A stretch of 64,000 nt of DNA from Acaryochloris sp. CCMEE 5410 (GCF_000238775.2 NZ_AFEJ02000001.1:2356001-2420000); one strand, 5' to 3'. Shown: positions 1-9,017, counted from the first letter of the stretch. Made by a program: numbers and translations. Notes: generated by a model not told the origin, from the letters alone.

Positions 1-1
1 T

Positions 2-727
2 TTTGAAACAGGGGTGAATCTTGTGGCTGAACGTCCAGGTACAGACCCGAATGCAGGGGTCTTGCTGGTGGGCGCGCATTATGATTCAGTCCGAGGGTCT
101 CCCGGATCGGATGATAATGCTACTGGGGTAGTGGCGGCTCTGGAAGTGGCGAGACTGCTAGGCGATCGCAAAACGATACGGCCCCTGCGTATTGTTCTAT
201 TTGATCAAGAAGAAGCCGGACTGGTGGGCAGCTATGCCTATGCCCAACGCCCCGAAAATCTCCAAAATTTAGACGGCGTCGTGATCTTGGAAATGTTGGG
301 CTACACCTGTTCGACACCAGGCTGTCAGCAGGTCCCTGGAGAATTCAAGGTGAAGCTACCGAGTGACAAAGGAGACTTTCTTGCGATCGCAGGCGATACA
401 GAGCACCTACCGTTACTGAATGCCTTTAGCGAGCATCATCAGCCAACCTTACCTGCATTAGTCCCCGTCTCCATTCCTTTTAAAGGTCTATTAACCCCTG
501 TCATCCTGCGCAGTGACCATACGCCATTTTGGTTTGAAGGAATAGGAGCCGTGATGCTCACCGATACCGCCCATCTGCGCAATCCCCACTATCATCGGCG
601 CACCGATACACCAGATACGGTAGATGCAGCATTCCTAACGGGCAATGCTCAAACCGCTGTCAACGCAATCACCGCCCTCTTAGACCGACCGCAAAGTTTC
701 TTGACGACTGAAACCGACAAATCTTAA
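2..727 (+). CDS. M28-family zinc aminopeptidase, C-terminal part (5' end outside window)
   Basis: The frame is open to the left edge, so the gene starts before the window; the GTG at 14 is probably internal. The visible part of about 240 residues carries the M28 di-zinc core in order: AHYDSV (His and Asp ligands), GSDDNATG (bridging Asp), DQEEAG (catalytic Glu-Glu) and a late RSDHTPF plus a His in the TDTPDTVD region. This family removes N-terminal residues from peptides, often outside the cytoplasm, but the signal region is not visible here. It ends at TAA 725-727, well before psbD, which has its own promoter. The family assignment is firm; the substrate is unknown. Confidence 0.88.
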   Translation, partial: FETGVNLVAERPGTDPNAGVLLVGAHYDSVRGSPGSDDNATGVVAALEVARLLGDRKTIRPLRIVLFDQEEAGLVGSYAYAQRPENLQNLDGVVILEMLGYTCSTPGCQQVPGEFKVKLPSDKGDFLAIAGDTEHLPLLNAFSEHHQPTLPALVPVSIPFKGLLTPVILRSDHTPFWFEGIGAVMLTDTAHLRNPHYHRRTDTPDTVDAAFLTGNAQTAVNAITALLDRPQSFLTTETDKS

Positions 728-888
728 GCTTTCTCAGGATTCAGGCACTGCCTATCATTGCTCGTTTTCATGGATTAACCGTCTAACCCTCATATTTGGC
801 TAGACTTTCCAGCGGTAGCTGCAGCACGATAGACTTCTACATATAATTAGAATATGTGAAAGAAATCATAAAGTATCGTGAATTTTTG

Positions 889-918
889 TTGACTTTACTT
901 TATGGTTAATCATATCTA
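889..918 (+). promoter_or_regulatory. Possible psbD promoter
   Basis: TTGACT at 889-894 resembles a -35 box. AT-rich hexamers lie 16-18 bases downstream at 911-918 but match TATAAT poorly. The AT-rich leader of about 70 bases to the ATG at 991 includes a GGAG at about 979-982. This is inference from position and one good hexamer. Confidence 0.3.
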
Positions 919-990
919 CACCGATTCAGGACCATCTGTTATTTTTCCTGCAATCATTTTTCGATTTATAAATAAACTGGAGATCTATCC

Positions 991-2046
991 ATGACCATAG
1001 CAGTCGGACGCGCCCAGGAGCGAGGATGGTTTGACGTCCTCGACGACTGGCTTAAGCGTGATCGGTTCGTCTTTATTGGTTGGTCAGGTATCCTACTTTT
1101 CCCCTGTGCGTTTCTATCCATCGGGGGATGGTTTACCGGCACAACTTTCGTAACTTCCTGGTACACCCACGGTCTTGCTAGCTCCTACCTAGAAGGGGCT
1201 AACTTCTTGACCGTTGCTGTATCCACTCCCGCCGACAGCCTCGGCCACTCCCTACTTCTACTTTGGGGACCCGAAGCTCAAGGTGACTTCACCCGCTGGT
1301 GTCAGCTGGGTGGACTGTGGAACTTCACCACATTACATGGTGTCTTCGGCTTGATCGGCTTCATGCTGCGTCAATTCGAGATTGCCCGTCTAGTAGGCGT
1401 GCGTCCTTACAACGCAGTTGCCTTCAGCGGTCCTATCGCCGTGTATGTTTCCGTCTTTTTGATGTATCCTTTGGGCCAATCCAGCTGGTTCTTTGCACCT
1501 AGCTGGGGTGTAACAAGCATCTTCCGATTCTTGTTATTTGCTCAAGGTTTCCACAACCTAACCCTCAACCCCTTCCACATGATGGGTGTTGCAGGTATTT
1601 TGGGTGGTGCGCTGTTGTGCGCCATTCACGGAGCCACTGTTGAGAACACCTTGTTTGAAGACGGTCAAGACGCCAATACATTTGCTGCGTTCACTCCGAC
1701 CCAAGCAGAAGAGACCTACTCCATGGTCACTGCTAACCGATTCTGGTCTCAGATTTTCGGGATTGCCTTTTCCAACAAGCGTTGGTTGCACTTTTTCATG
1801 TTGTTCGTGCCTGTGACTGGTCTATGGGCTTCTGCCATTGGCCTCGTGGGTATCGCCCTCAACATGCGTGCTTATGACTTCGTTAGCCAGGAAATCCGGG
1901 CTGCTGAAGACCCTGAGTTCGAAACCTTCTACACCAAGAACATTCTCTTGAATGAAGGTCTACGTGCTTGGATGGCACCCCAAGACCAAATCCATGAAAA
2001 CTTCATCTTCCCTGAAGAAGTTCTACCCCGCGGTAACGCTCTGTAG
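991..2046 (+). CDS. psbD: Photosystem II reaction centre protein D2 (variant copy)
   Basis: D2 pairs with D1 in the thylakoid membrane to hold the special-pair chlorophylls, pheophytin, QA and the non-haem iron. The 351-residue protein is one residue shorter than the usual 352, from a shorter N-terminus. Key residues are present (here = canonical minus 1): His116 (ChlZ), Tyr159 (TyrD), His188 (TyrD partner), His196 (P_D2), His213 and His267 (iron), Trp252 (QA). The motif after His188 reads GFHNL where the usual protein has GFHNW, so the Trp191 position is Leu. Other departures are [18 protein letters not shown] and FLLFAQ. psbD normally overlaps psbC; here no psbC follows and a strong terminator lies 33 bases on, so this is a stand-alone copy. 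The identity is certain; its role as an alternative D2 isoform is inferred. Confidence 0.97.
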
Positions 2047-2078
2047 ACTCTAACTTCAAACGATAAAGTTTGATGGAA

Positions 2079-2105
2079 AGCCCCCGAATAATCGGGGGCT
2101 TTTTT
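2079..2105 (+). terminator. psbD rho-independent terminator
   Basis: A perfect 9-bp stem (2079-2087 AGCCCCCGA with 2092-2100) with an ATAA loop is followed by a T run to 2105. It closes psbD as a single-gene transcript. Confidence 0.92.
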
Positions 2106-2680
2106 AGTGTCGGTCGAATTGATCGATTTCTGCAGACGCTAGATGAGAGGACTGCGAACATACCGTTAGTCCATGCATCTTATGGATATCCCCCTGAAAC
2201 CTGAAACATAAAGCTTTAACCCAACGGGAGGTGCCTGCAGTCCCATGGGTGGCGTTGCCTTAATAAATACCCCCTAACTCATACAGAGAGAGGGGGTAGG
2301 GACTTTTTTGATGATTATTTCTGATTTAAGTCAAGCTAAAACCAGATAGTACAAATTCTAGCAGTAGCTTGATTAGACTCAGGTTGCCCAAACAAAATCG
2401 AGATCGAACATCAAGGCGAAAAATTTTTCCAGGTGGCTTTGTTCGGCCAGTCAAGCCTTTATTTTTACTATGGAGACCTATCAGACGTTCTGCATTGTCC
2501 GTGCGATCGCAACCGACCAAACCACGCCCTCCAAGCGATATAGCCTCCCAGTCTGTTCATTGGATGAAATCTTGACTGCAATTCGGTTGGCTTTAACGAT
2601 TGCAGAGATCTCGGTGGGACAACGATCACTGAGTTACTCTGGCAGGTGGGCTAGCATTGACGCATCTCTAGGAACTGGAC
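2106..2680. other. Intergenic stretch without a convincing gene
   Basis: No recognisable protein is seen. A HIP1 octamer lies at 2503-2510. A 77-codon frame at 2470-2703 overlaps the next start but matches no family I know. A terminator-like hairpin lies at 2268-2308 with no gene before it, so a small RNA in 2130-2309 is possible. Confidence 0.5.
2268..2308 (+). terminator. Orphan terminator-like hairpin, possible small RNA 3' end
   Basis: TACCCCCT (2268-2275) pairs with AGGGGGTA (2291-2298) across a 15-base loop, then GGGAC and six T. It is about 170 bases past the psbD terminator, with no open reading frame ending before it. The RNA it might terminate is inferred. Confidence 0.35.
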
Positions 2681-3517
2681 ATGCGCAAAGGCTGGAATCC
2701 TAACCGTCGCAATCGCAATATTGGTACTTCCAAACAAGGGCAGGGACAAAATAATCAGTTAGTGATTCCAAAATCTTGGCCCGATGATCGGGTGTTTTGG
2801 GAAGTGCTTAACCAGCCTATTGCGATTCAGGAAAAGATTGGTGAATGTGAACTGACATTTCTAGTGGAGCCTCCGCGCCCGGAGTGTTTTTATCCCTGTA
2901 CTGTCGCAGATGTGATGTCTGTTTTAGAATACGTTCCCCAGTCTGACCTGGAGGGCTTGGAGCTGATTATTTTTCGTCAACCGACGCGCAAACAAGATCA
3001 ACTCAATCCTGTCTGGGGCCGTTTCCTGTACTATGCGACACCTGGGCCACATTCAGGGACCGCAATTTGTATCGAAGCCCATAATCTCAATACCCCCTTG
3101 CGGTGGTCTCTCTCCCTAGGGCCAGACGCTCGCGATGAACTCACTCGACTGGAAGCTGATGGCCATCGGATCGAAAAAAGACGACGTGATTACACGATCC
3201 ACCGAACTGATGAGTCGGTTCGCAATACTGTTCTCTTTCGAACTCTATTCCATGAACTTGGACATTATGTGGATTGGATGCAAAGCGTTATTCTACCCAG
3301 TCTTGATACCACTAGCGAAGCCGAAGATGAGCGGCTGCGCCAAGAGTTTGACTCTAAACCTTCGCAAGAGAAAGAAGCCTTGGCCCATCGCTATGCCCAA
3401 AATCTAGCGACCCAACTGCATCAAGCGGGTCACATCCCTTTTGCACCTCAGCCCCATGCAAAAGCTTTACTGGATCAGGGGCTAAAGCCTGTTTGGTTTA
3501 AGCCCAATCTCTCGTAA
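2681..3517 (+). CDS. HExxH-containing protein, possible zinc metallopeptidase
   Basis: A 278-residue protein of no family I can name. The N-terminal 30 residues are basic and Asn/Gln/Gly-rich (MRKGWNPNRRNRN), probably disordered. At about residues 190-205 there is FHELGHYVDW, a clean HExxH zinc motif, followed about 55 residues later by EALAHRYAQN, whose Glu or His could supply the third ligand as in gluzincin-like folds. There is no signal peptide or membrane segment. It is followed after 4 bases by a TTG-started HEAT-repeat gene, so the two are probably co-transcribed. The motif is seen; peptidase activity is inferred, and a toxin or processing role cannot be told apart. Confidence 0.7.
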   Translation: MRKGWNPNRRNRNIGTSKQGQGQNNQLVIPKSWPDDRVFWEVLNQPIAIQEKIGECELTFLVEPPRPECFYPCTVADVMSVLEYVPQSDLEGLELIIFRQPTRKQDQLNPVWGRFLYYATPGPHSGTAICIEAHNLNTPLRWSLSLGPDARDELTRLEADGHRIEKRRRDYTIHRTDESVRNTVLFRTLFHELGHYVDWMQSVILPSLDTTSEAEDERLRQEFDSKPSQEKEALAHRYAQNLATQLHQAGHIPFAPQPHAKALLDQGLKPVWFKPNLS

Positions 3518-3521
3518 ACAT

Positions 3522-4172
3522 TTGAAAGACATCAATAGTCTGGTGGTGAAATTAGTAAACGAATTGATTGCGGAGTTGCGATCGCAACTCCGTCACGACA
3601 ATGCCTATGATCTACTTTGGGAGATGGGCGAAGCAGCGATTGCCCCCTTACTCGTAACTCTGTGTGATGACGAAGAAGAGAATCAGGTGCGTGAAAGCTG
3701 TGCCCAACTCATGGGTCATGTCATACCAGCAGGTGTGAACCAGCTATTAAAGCTGCTGAGGGAGGCTCAAGGTGATCAGGCAGATCTAGCTGCTTGGGGG
3801 CTACGATACAACCATGCACCTGAACTCATTGAACCTCAGCTATTTACATCGCTACAGGATAGTTCGCCCACGATTCGGGCTAATGCAGCTCGCGCGCTTC
3901 GCTATATCCACATTGATTTACAAGCCTTTGATTCTCGATTGCTAGAAGCTTTGCAAGATGAATACATCGAGGTTCGACTGGATGTGTTACGTATCCTCAT
4001 CCAGTTAGTAGAGGTTGGGCTTGAGCAATATGGTATCTGTAATGTCACTGCACTGGCTGCAGCCGTCAGCACAAGGATGAATTCCAGTAGCGTAAATTCA
4101 GAAGAATATCACTTGTCTAATACAGTGTTGTCTTGTCTTGCATCGGAAAACCCTCATCTTGCTGATGCCTGA
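3522..4172 (+). CDS. HEAT-repeat protein
   Basis: A 216-residue alpha-solenoid with TTG as the only start close to the previous stop. Repeats are visible at about residues 30-60 (MGEAAIAPLLVTLCDDEE), 65-85, 100-130 (SLQDSSPTIRANAARALRYI) and 135-160 (ALQDEYIEVRLDVLRILIQL), with the Asp/Arg spacing of HEAT units. Such proteins act as binding scaffolds; the partner is unknown. It lies in a probable operon with the HExxH gene upstream and one of two HEAT proteins in this patch. There is no signal peptide, so it is likely cytoplasmic. Confidence 0.75.
   Translation: MKDINSLVVKLVNELIAELRSQLRHDNAYDLLWEMGEAAIAPLLVTLCDDEEENQVRESCAQLMGHVIPAGVNQLLKLLREAQGDQADLAAWGLRYNHAPELIEPQLFTSLQDSSPTIRANAARALRYIHIDLQAFDSRLLEALQDEYIEVRLDVLRILIQLVEVGLEQYGICNVTALAAAVSTRMNSSSVNSEEYHLSNTVLSCLASENPHLADA
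3571..3592. repeat. 22-bp perfect palindrome centred on HIP1
   Basis: The octamer GCGATCGC (3578-3585) is extended by CGGAGTT on one side and AACTCCG on the other into a perfect 22-bp palindrome, inside the HEAT-repeat coding sequence. Confidence 0.8.
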
Positions 4173-4573
4173 AATATCACCTGGGGGATGTCAATATTCC
4201 TTATTTCTCCATTCCATTCATCTGTCATCACAAACATACTGAGATTGTATGGTCTGCCTTCTGAAAGAAGACTCATATGTTCTGTTCCAGTTATGAGAGC
4301 TTAGTAAATTTGCTAGAGGGTGATGTACCACTTATCTTGCAAAGAGTCGAACGCTGCAAAGCCAAAAGTTTTTATACCTCTAATGATTTGCTGGGGGGAG
4401 ACAATTTGGAAGCCCTAATCTTATTTTTTGGGGACTACCAGGTCGGCATAGTCTGTAGTGGTGAAACTGATGAAGTTTATATTTCGAACGGTTTCCAGTT
4501 TGCACCTCATTTTAGGATAGATTTATCGCAGCAAAAACCGTGGAAAGAAATTCTAGGGATGCAGCTTTTCTCT

Positions 4574-4583
4574 GTGTGGCAGC
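4574..4583. repeat. Left target-site duplication of first IS
   Basis: GTGTGGCAGC directly before the left terminal repeat, identical to 5749-5758. Confidence 0.93.
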
Positions 4584-5748
4584 CAGGGCTGTTTTAAGTT
4601 AGCAGCGAAAAAATAATATCGACCCGATTAGCCAGCTTAGTCATCGCGGTTTTGAGGGATTGATAGTCGTTTAGCCGCAGGATATTAATCCCAATAGTTC
4701 TAAGCACTGACCAATTGAGCAGTGCTTGTTCATCTTCGAGTCGATAATCATCTTCGCCAAAAACAACATCCTTCGGCCAATGCAACCGATTTTCAATGCC
4801 CCAATGTTCTCGGACCAGAGATTGCCAATGCTGGGGTGAGGTGGCAGCTGAACTGATGTAATAGGCCGTATTGTGATACTCCTTTCCTTTGCGAGTGCCC
4901 CATCGTTGGACACAAAGCACAGAGCGAATTGCCTCCCATTCTTGTAGGGCTATGCCGACAGGCTCATAAACCTGTATACACCGATGTTCATCTCGTCCTC
5001 TACTTTGGGCGGAGTGGATGTGCTCAGCCATGGGTTTAAGACACTCAAAGTAAGTCTGGAGGTGGTCGTAAAGTCTTCCCTGATTGGATTTGACCGCCAC
5101 AAGATAGTCGTTACCCGAGGCCACAATCTTCTCAAGTGTTTTTTGGGCGTGTAAGGCATCCATGGTAATCAGCAAGCCATCGAGTTGAAGGGTTTCCAAC
5201 AGTGCCTGGACGACTTTGATTTCGCTATTATCCTCCTGAGTGAGGGCTTCGAGCTTGAGGGTGATGCCTGCTTCCACCGCAAATAAACTCACCAACCCTA
5301 CAAAACGCTGCTTCCCCTTGGCATCTGTCAGCCCCTGACGAATCCGTTTGCCATCAATGGAGGCTGCATAATTATCGGGAGAGTGAGTCTGGGCTTTCGA
5401 GAGCATCCATGCTTCAAATTGGTGGCTCAACGCTTGGAAGTCAAGCCCCTTCATCACTCGACGAAAGGTACAGTGAGACGGAACTTCGAGGCTCTCAAGC
5501 CCCAATAGCTCACTTAAAGGCTGGCGATAATCGCTCACAAAGGTTTCTAACGGACGGTACCCTTGATATCCAGCAAGCATGCCCATCACCATCAATAGCA
5601 ACAGCAGCCATAACGGATGAATACGGCCATGGGCACTGCGGAAATCCGGGACTTGCTTCAAAGTATCGATTAGATGGCTCATCGGTCTCTCTACTGTTGG
5701 TCAGTAGAACCATCCTATTTTTTCTAGGAGGAACGTAAAACAACCCTG
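4584..5748 (-). mobile_element. ISAs1-family insertion sequence, complete, 1165 bp
   Basis: The ends are imperfect inverted repeats starting CAGGG: the left reads CAGGGCTGTTTTAAGTT (4584-4600) and the right, reverse-complemented, CAGGGTTGTTTTACGTT (5748-5732), 15 of 17 identical. A 10-bp direct duplication flanks it. CAGGG ends, an 8-10 bp duplication and a single DDE transposase are the marks of the ISAs1 group. The element is complete and its transposase frame is intact, so it may still move. Confidence 0.94.
4594..5682 (-). CDS. ISAs1-family transposase
   Basis: An intact 362-residue transposase that fills the element; its stop codon lies inside the left terminal repeat. The N-terminal part (MSHLIDTLKQVPDFRSAHGR, then a hydrophobic LLLLLMVMGMLAGYQGYRPL) is typical of this family. 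The RNase-H-like catalytic core shows Asp in SIDGKRIRQ, Asp in ITMDALHAQ and Glu in REHWGIENRLHW, the DDE triad that cuts and joins DNA ends. The length is normal for the family. No frameshift is seen, unlike the second copy at 30631-31785. Confidence 0.95.
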   Translation of the reverse strand: MSHLIDTLKQVPDFRSAHGRIHPLWLLLLLMVMGMLAGYQGYRPLETFVSDYRQPLSELLGLESLEVPSHCTFRRVMKGLDFQALSHQFEAWMLSKAQTHSPDNYAASIDGKRIRQGLTDAKGKQRFVGLVSLFAVEAGITLKLEALTQEDNSEIKVVQALLETLQLDGLLITMDALHAQKTLEKIVASGNDYLVAVKSNQGRLYDHLQTYFECLKPMAEHIHSAQSRGRDEHRCIQVYEPVGIALQEWEAIRSVLCVQRWGTRKGKEYHNTAYYISSAATSPQHWQSLVREHWGIENRLHWPKDVVFGEDDYRLEDEQALLNWSVLRTIGINILRLNDYQSLKTAMTKLANRVDIIFSLLT

Positions 5749-5758
5749 GTGTGGCAGC
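5749..5758. repeat. Right target-site duplication of first IS
   Basis: GTGTGGCAGC directly after the right terminal repeat, identical to 4574-4583. Confidence 0.93.
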
Positions 5759-5916
5759 TCACGAATAATCGTGGATATGATGATGGTCTCCAGTTTGAGT
5801 TTGGGATTGCTGGGCAACAAACACGCATTCTTGTAGATGGAGCAGCCGCCCAGATCAGGATATGGGAAATCAAGCCCTATCTGTAGGTATTATCTCAATC
5901 ATAAAATCTTGATCTA

Positions 5917-6747
5917 ATGAATGATTCGCTCACAACCTTACCGACAGACCAACTTCTTTCTCAAGCAGAACAATGCGCTCGTTCTGACGATGATGAAAGT
6001 GATCTATACGGGGATATTCTTTACGCTCTTCATCTCCGTTCAGACTCACTGATATTTGATACTGCTGTGGAATGGTGTAAAAGCTCTGACTTCTGTATGA
6101 GAGCATTGGGGGCTGCCGTCTTATCACAACTTGGATGTGCAGATCGCCACTCACCTTATCCATTTGGCGACGCTGCACTGCCAATTCTGTTGTCGCTGCT
6201 CCACGATCCTGAAACGGACGTTCTTTGCAGTGCTATCAATGCTTTGGGTCACCATGCATCCTATGATTTCTTGTGGGACAGTAGTGAACTGGTGGCATTT
6301 GCCAATCACGATTCTGCCGATGTCCGTTGCTCAGTGGCCTATGCTTTAGGCGGTCCTCAGTGCGATCGCTCTGACCTTGCAGTCGCAATGATGTGTCGAT
6401 TAGCGCAGGACGATGACTATGATGTGCGTAATTGGGCATTGTTTGGTTTGGGTAACTTAAGTGATGCCGATTCTCCCCAGGTTCGTGAGGTTCTGTTTCA
6501 GGGTTTATCGGATCCTGATGATGAAATCCGAGGAGAGGCGGTTATGGGCCTTGCTAAACGTCAAGATACCCGCGTTATCCCTGTAATGCTCAAGGAATTA
6601 GCACTACCATCCGTCGACAATCTAGTGATTGAAGCTGCCGTAGAATTTCCACAGCCCCAATATCTGGTGCATCTGGAAGAATTACTAGCAGCTAATCCTG
6701 ATGATTACGACCTGAACGAAGCAGTCAAAAAATGTAGCCAGTTGTAA
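5917..6747 (+). CDS. HEAT-repeat protein
   Basis: A 276-residue acidic alpha-solenoid. HEAT/PBS-lyase-like units are clear at about residues 80-110 (ALPILLSLLHDPETDVLCSA), 125-150 (NHDSADVRCSVAYALG), 155-185 (RLAQDDDYDVRNWALFGLGN) and 190-220 (GLSDPDDEIRGEAVMGLAKR). Most units place Asp at the turn and Arg in the second helix. There is no catalytic motif, signal peptide or lyase-specific feature. It begins 30 bases after the stop of the IS-interrupted gene, so it was probably in one operon with it and may now be affected by the insertion. Proteins of this shape are common as adaptor or immunity proteins; which applies here is not known. Confidence 0.8.
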   Translation: MNDSLTTLPTDQLLSQAEQCARSDDDESDLYGDILYALHLRSDSLIFDTAVEWCKSSDFCMRALGAAVLSQLGCADRHSPYPFGDAALPILLSLLHDPETDVLCSAINALGHHASYDFLWDSSELVAFANHDSADVRCSVAYALGGPQCDRSDLAVAMMCRLAQDDDYDVRNWALFGLGNLSDADSPQVREVLFQGLSDPDDEIRGEAVMGLAKRQDTRVIPVMLKELALPSVDNLVIEAAVEFPQPQYLVHLEELLAANPDDYDLNEAVKKCSQL

Positions 6748-6777
6748 GGATGCCAAGACCAGTACCATTTGCTGTAC

Positions 6778-9006
6778 TTATTTAGGACAGCGGACATGGA
6801 CAAATGCAAGAGTGGTTCGCCATTGAGTGGTTTTGTGTAATAGCTTTTGAGACAACAGCGCGTGAATCTGTTTTACATCTGTCGCTGAACAATGCTGCCC
6901 TAGACGCTTTCCATAAGAAGGACGATCACCACTTGTCGCAAACCACCGTTCAATCAACTTAGGAGTGACATATAGGCTCATGTCAGTTTGTTCTAAGTCT
7001 ATTGTGAACGGTTGATCAGCAAATGCAGCTTGTAGATCAGATTCATCCCAAGTGAGTTGCGTATCGCCCGTATCACCTTGATATAATTCAGCTTCAGCCG
7101 TTTGCCAACGCTGGTATAAAGCCTTTTCTACCTCTTCTGCCTTTACCAAATCACAAATTCGTTGCCCATATTTGGGAATCGTTTCGGCGAGAACTATTTG
7201 ACCCGTCGGTCTCAAAAGGTTGATTAAATTCTGGGCAAGCTTCTTAGCCGCAGGCTGATCTGTTTGATGCATCAGATTGGCAAAGGCGTTTCGACCTAAA
7301 ATCCAATCAAACTGAAGATCGGGGGTATGGTCATGAACCAGACTTTCTAGGTTTGAACTTAGCCCAGATAAAAAGATGGGACGTTGCAAGGTTGCCAGTG
7401 CTTTAGCCTGGGCTGCCAGCATTTGGGCGACTTTATCGGTGGAAACATGGGTATAGACACTGCCTTCAGGCGTTCGCCGGAGGGCTTCCCAGGTGAGTAG
7501 TCCCGTTTGACTGTTGACTTCCAGCACCACATGATGGCGTTGAATTTGGGTGAAACTGAAAATGCGATCGCGCACCCAAGCCGCATGATCGCCCGTCTGA
7601 CTCATGGTGCGCTGTAACCATCGTTCCCGCTTCGAGTCTTTCGGGCCGTAACTGACCGTCTCCTGGGTACTCGCCTCAGAAATTCCCGAGAGTTGAGCTT
7701 CTCGCTGACGCGCAATCTGAGTTTGAATTGCCGCTTCAGCCCCTTGATCGGACGGTTGGTAAAAGACCTGTCCTTGAAGACTGTCTGGTAGATATTGTTG
7801 GGCAACCCAGTGATCGCGATAGGCATGGGGATATTTGTAATTTGCGCCATGACCAAAGGCATGTTTATCACGACTTTTATCCCTAAGGGGATTAGGAACA
7901 TCTCCCTCCCGTTCCTTCTCAACTGAGGCCAAAGCATCGAAATAGGCCAAAGCGCTATTGGATTTGGGAGCGGTCGATAAGTAAAGGGCTGCCTGGGCCA
8001 AGGGATATTGCCCCTCCGGTAACCCGATGCGATCAAAGGCTTGAGCACAGGCCATCACCACACCGACGGCCTGCGGATCCGCTAGCCCCACATCCTCACT
8101 GGCTAAAATGATCATCCGCCGAAAGATAAAGCGGGGATCTTCCCCGGCATAAACCATACGGGCTAGCCAATAGAGAGCCGCATCGGGGTCTGACCCCCGC
8201 ATACTTTTGATAAAGGCGCTGATCGTATCAAAATGGGCATCGCCTTCTTTGTCATAGAGAACCGCCCGCCGTTGGATAGAGGCTTCCGCAACGGCCAAGG
8301 TAATGGGAATTACGCCCTGGTCATCGGGCTCGGTGGTTTCGATCGCCAGTTCTAAAGCATTCAGCAACGCTCTGGCATCCCCATTCGCCACATTAATCAG
8401 GTGCTCCGTTGCGGCTTCTTCCAGCTCAATGGCCGTATCGCCATAGCCGAAGTATTTATCCTGCAAGGCTCGCTCTAGTACCTGCCGAAGGTCATCTGGC
8501 ATCAAAGATCGCAACTGAAAAATTCGCGATCGGCTCACCAGGGCTTTGTTAACCTCAAAATAGGGATTTTCCGTGGTTGCCCCAATTAAAATCACCGTGC
8601 CATTCTCCACCCAAGGCAGCAAGGCATCCTGTTGGGCTTTATTGAATCGATGCACCTCATCTACAAACAGAATGGTGCGTTGACCATATTGACCTCGTCG
8701 GTCTTGGGCCTCATCCACGGATGAGCGAATATCTTTGATGCCTGCTAAAACCGCATTCAAGGCTAGAAAATGAGCTTGGGTTGTATTGGCAATAATCTGA
8801 GCCAGGGTGGTTTTGCCCGTGCCCGGAGGACCATAGAAAATCAGTGAAGAGAGTTGATCCGCCTGGATTGCCCGCCGCAGTAATCGTCCTGGGCCCACAA
8901 TCTCGTCCTGGCCCACAAACTCATCCAAAGTGCGGGGACGCAACCGCGCGGCTAGGGGAGCTTCCGTTTCTAAAAGCTGTTGACGATGCTGCTCAAATAA
9001 ATCCAT
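6778..9006 (-). CDS. rarA: RarA/MgsA replication-associated AAA+ ATPase fused to a methyltransferase-like domain
   Basis: Residues 1-430 match RarA (MgsA, WRNIP1 family), a tetrameric AAA+ ATPase that works at stalled replication forks with SSB: Walker A GPPGTGKT at 59-66, Walker [11 protein letters not shown] with Asp116-Glu117, sensor 1 IGATTENP, and the C-terminal [20 protein letters not shown] followed by the [10 protein letters not shown] stretch. A stand-alone RarA would end near residue 440. Here about 290 further residues follow, with a Rossmann-like methyltransferase layout: [10 protein letters not shown] in the place of motif I (493-502), then [14 protein letters not shown]-like and [10 protein letters not shown]-like strands. 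Motif I lacks the usual Gly-rich loop, so SAM binding is doubtful. Fusions of this length occur in cyanobacteria as far as I recall. It lies 11 bases after the protease gene on the same strand, a likely operon. Confidence 0.9.
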   Translation of the reverse strand: MDLFEQHRQQLLETEAPLAARLRPRTLDEFVGQDEIVGPGRLLRRAIQADQLSSLIFYGPPGTGKTTLAQIIANTTQAHFLALNAVLAGIKDIRSSVDEAQDRRGQYGQRTILFVDEVHRFNKAQQDALLPWVENGTVILIGATTENPYFEVNKALVSRSRIFQLRSLMPDDLRQVLERALQDKYFGYGDTAIELEEAATEHLINVANGDARALLNALELAIETTEPDDQGVIPITLAVAEASIQRRAVLYDKEGDAHFDTISAFIKSMRGSDPDAALYWLARMVYAGEDPRFIFRRMIILASEDVGLADPQAVGVVMACAQAFDRIGLPEGQYPLAQAALYLSTAPKSNSALAYFDALASVEKEREGDVPNPLRDKSRDKHAFGHGANYKYPHAYRDHWVAQQYLPDSLQGQVFYQPSDQGAEAAIQTQIARQREAQLSGISEASTQETVSYGPKDSKRERWLQRTMSQTGDHAAWVRDRIFSFTQIQRHHVVLEVNSQTGLLTWEALRRTPEGSVYTHVSTDKVAQMLAAQAKALATLQRPIFLSGLSSNLESLVHDHTPDLQFDWILGRNAFANLMHQTDQPAAKKLAQNLINLLRPTGQIVLAETIPKYGQRICDLVKAEEVEKALYQRWQTAEAELYQGDTGDTQLTWDESDLQAAFADQPFTIDLEQTDMSLYVTPKLIERWFATSGDRPSYGKRLGQHCSATDVKQIHALLSQKLLHKTTQWRTTLAFVHVRCPK

Positions 9007-9017
9007 CGCCTCAGCGC

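Larger units (their letters stand above)
4277..5886 (+). pseudogene. Small acidic protein gene interrupted by an insertion sequence (DUF6334-like)
   Basis: The gene reads from ATG 4277 to 4583, then resumes at 5759 and stops at TAG 5884-5886. Removing the IS and one copy of the 10-bp duplication joins codon C+TC in frame and gives a 144-residue protein. In the present sequence the frame instead runs 8 codons into nothing useful and stops at TAA 4595-4597 inside the element (106 residues). The rejoined tail reads SVWQLTNNRGYDDGLQFEFG, which resembles, from memory, the short DUF6334 proteins; that family name is a weak call. No catalytic motif is visible. Its neighbours are HEAT-repeat genes on both sides. 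Loss of function is likely because the last third is removed. Confidence 0.82.

Noticed and set aside
2106-2310. Possible 6S RNA after psbD
   Set aside because: The 3' part GGCGTTGCC has no matching 5' closing strand nearby, so the 6S fold is not supported.
2470-2703. 77-codon frame before the HExxH gene
   Set aside because: No recognisable feature, it overlaps the next start, and it sits in a region that looks non-coding.
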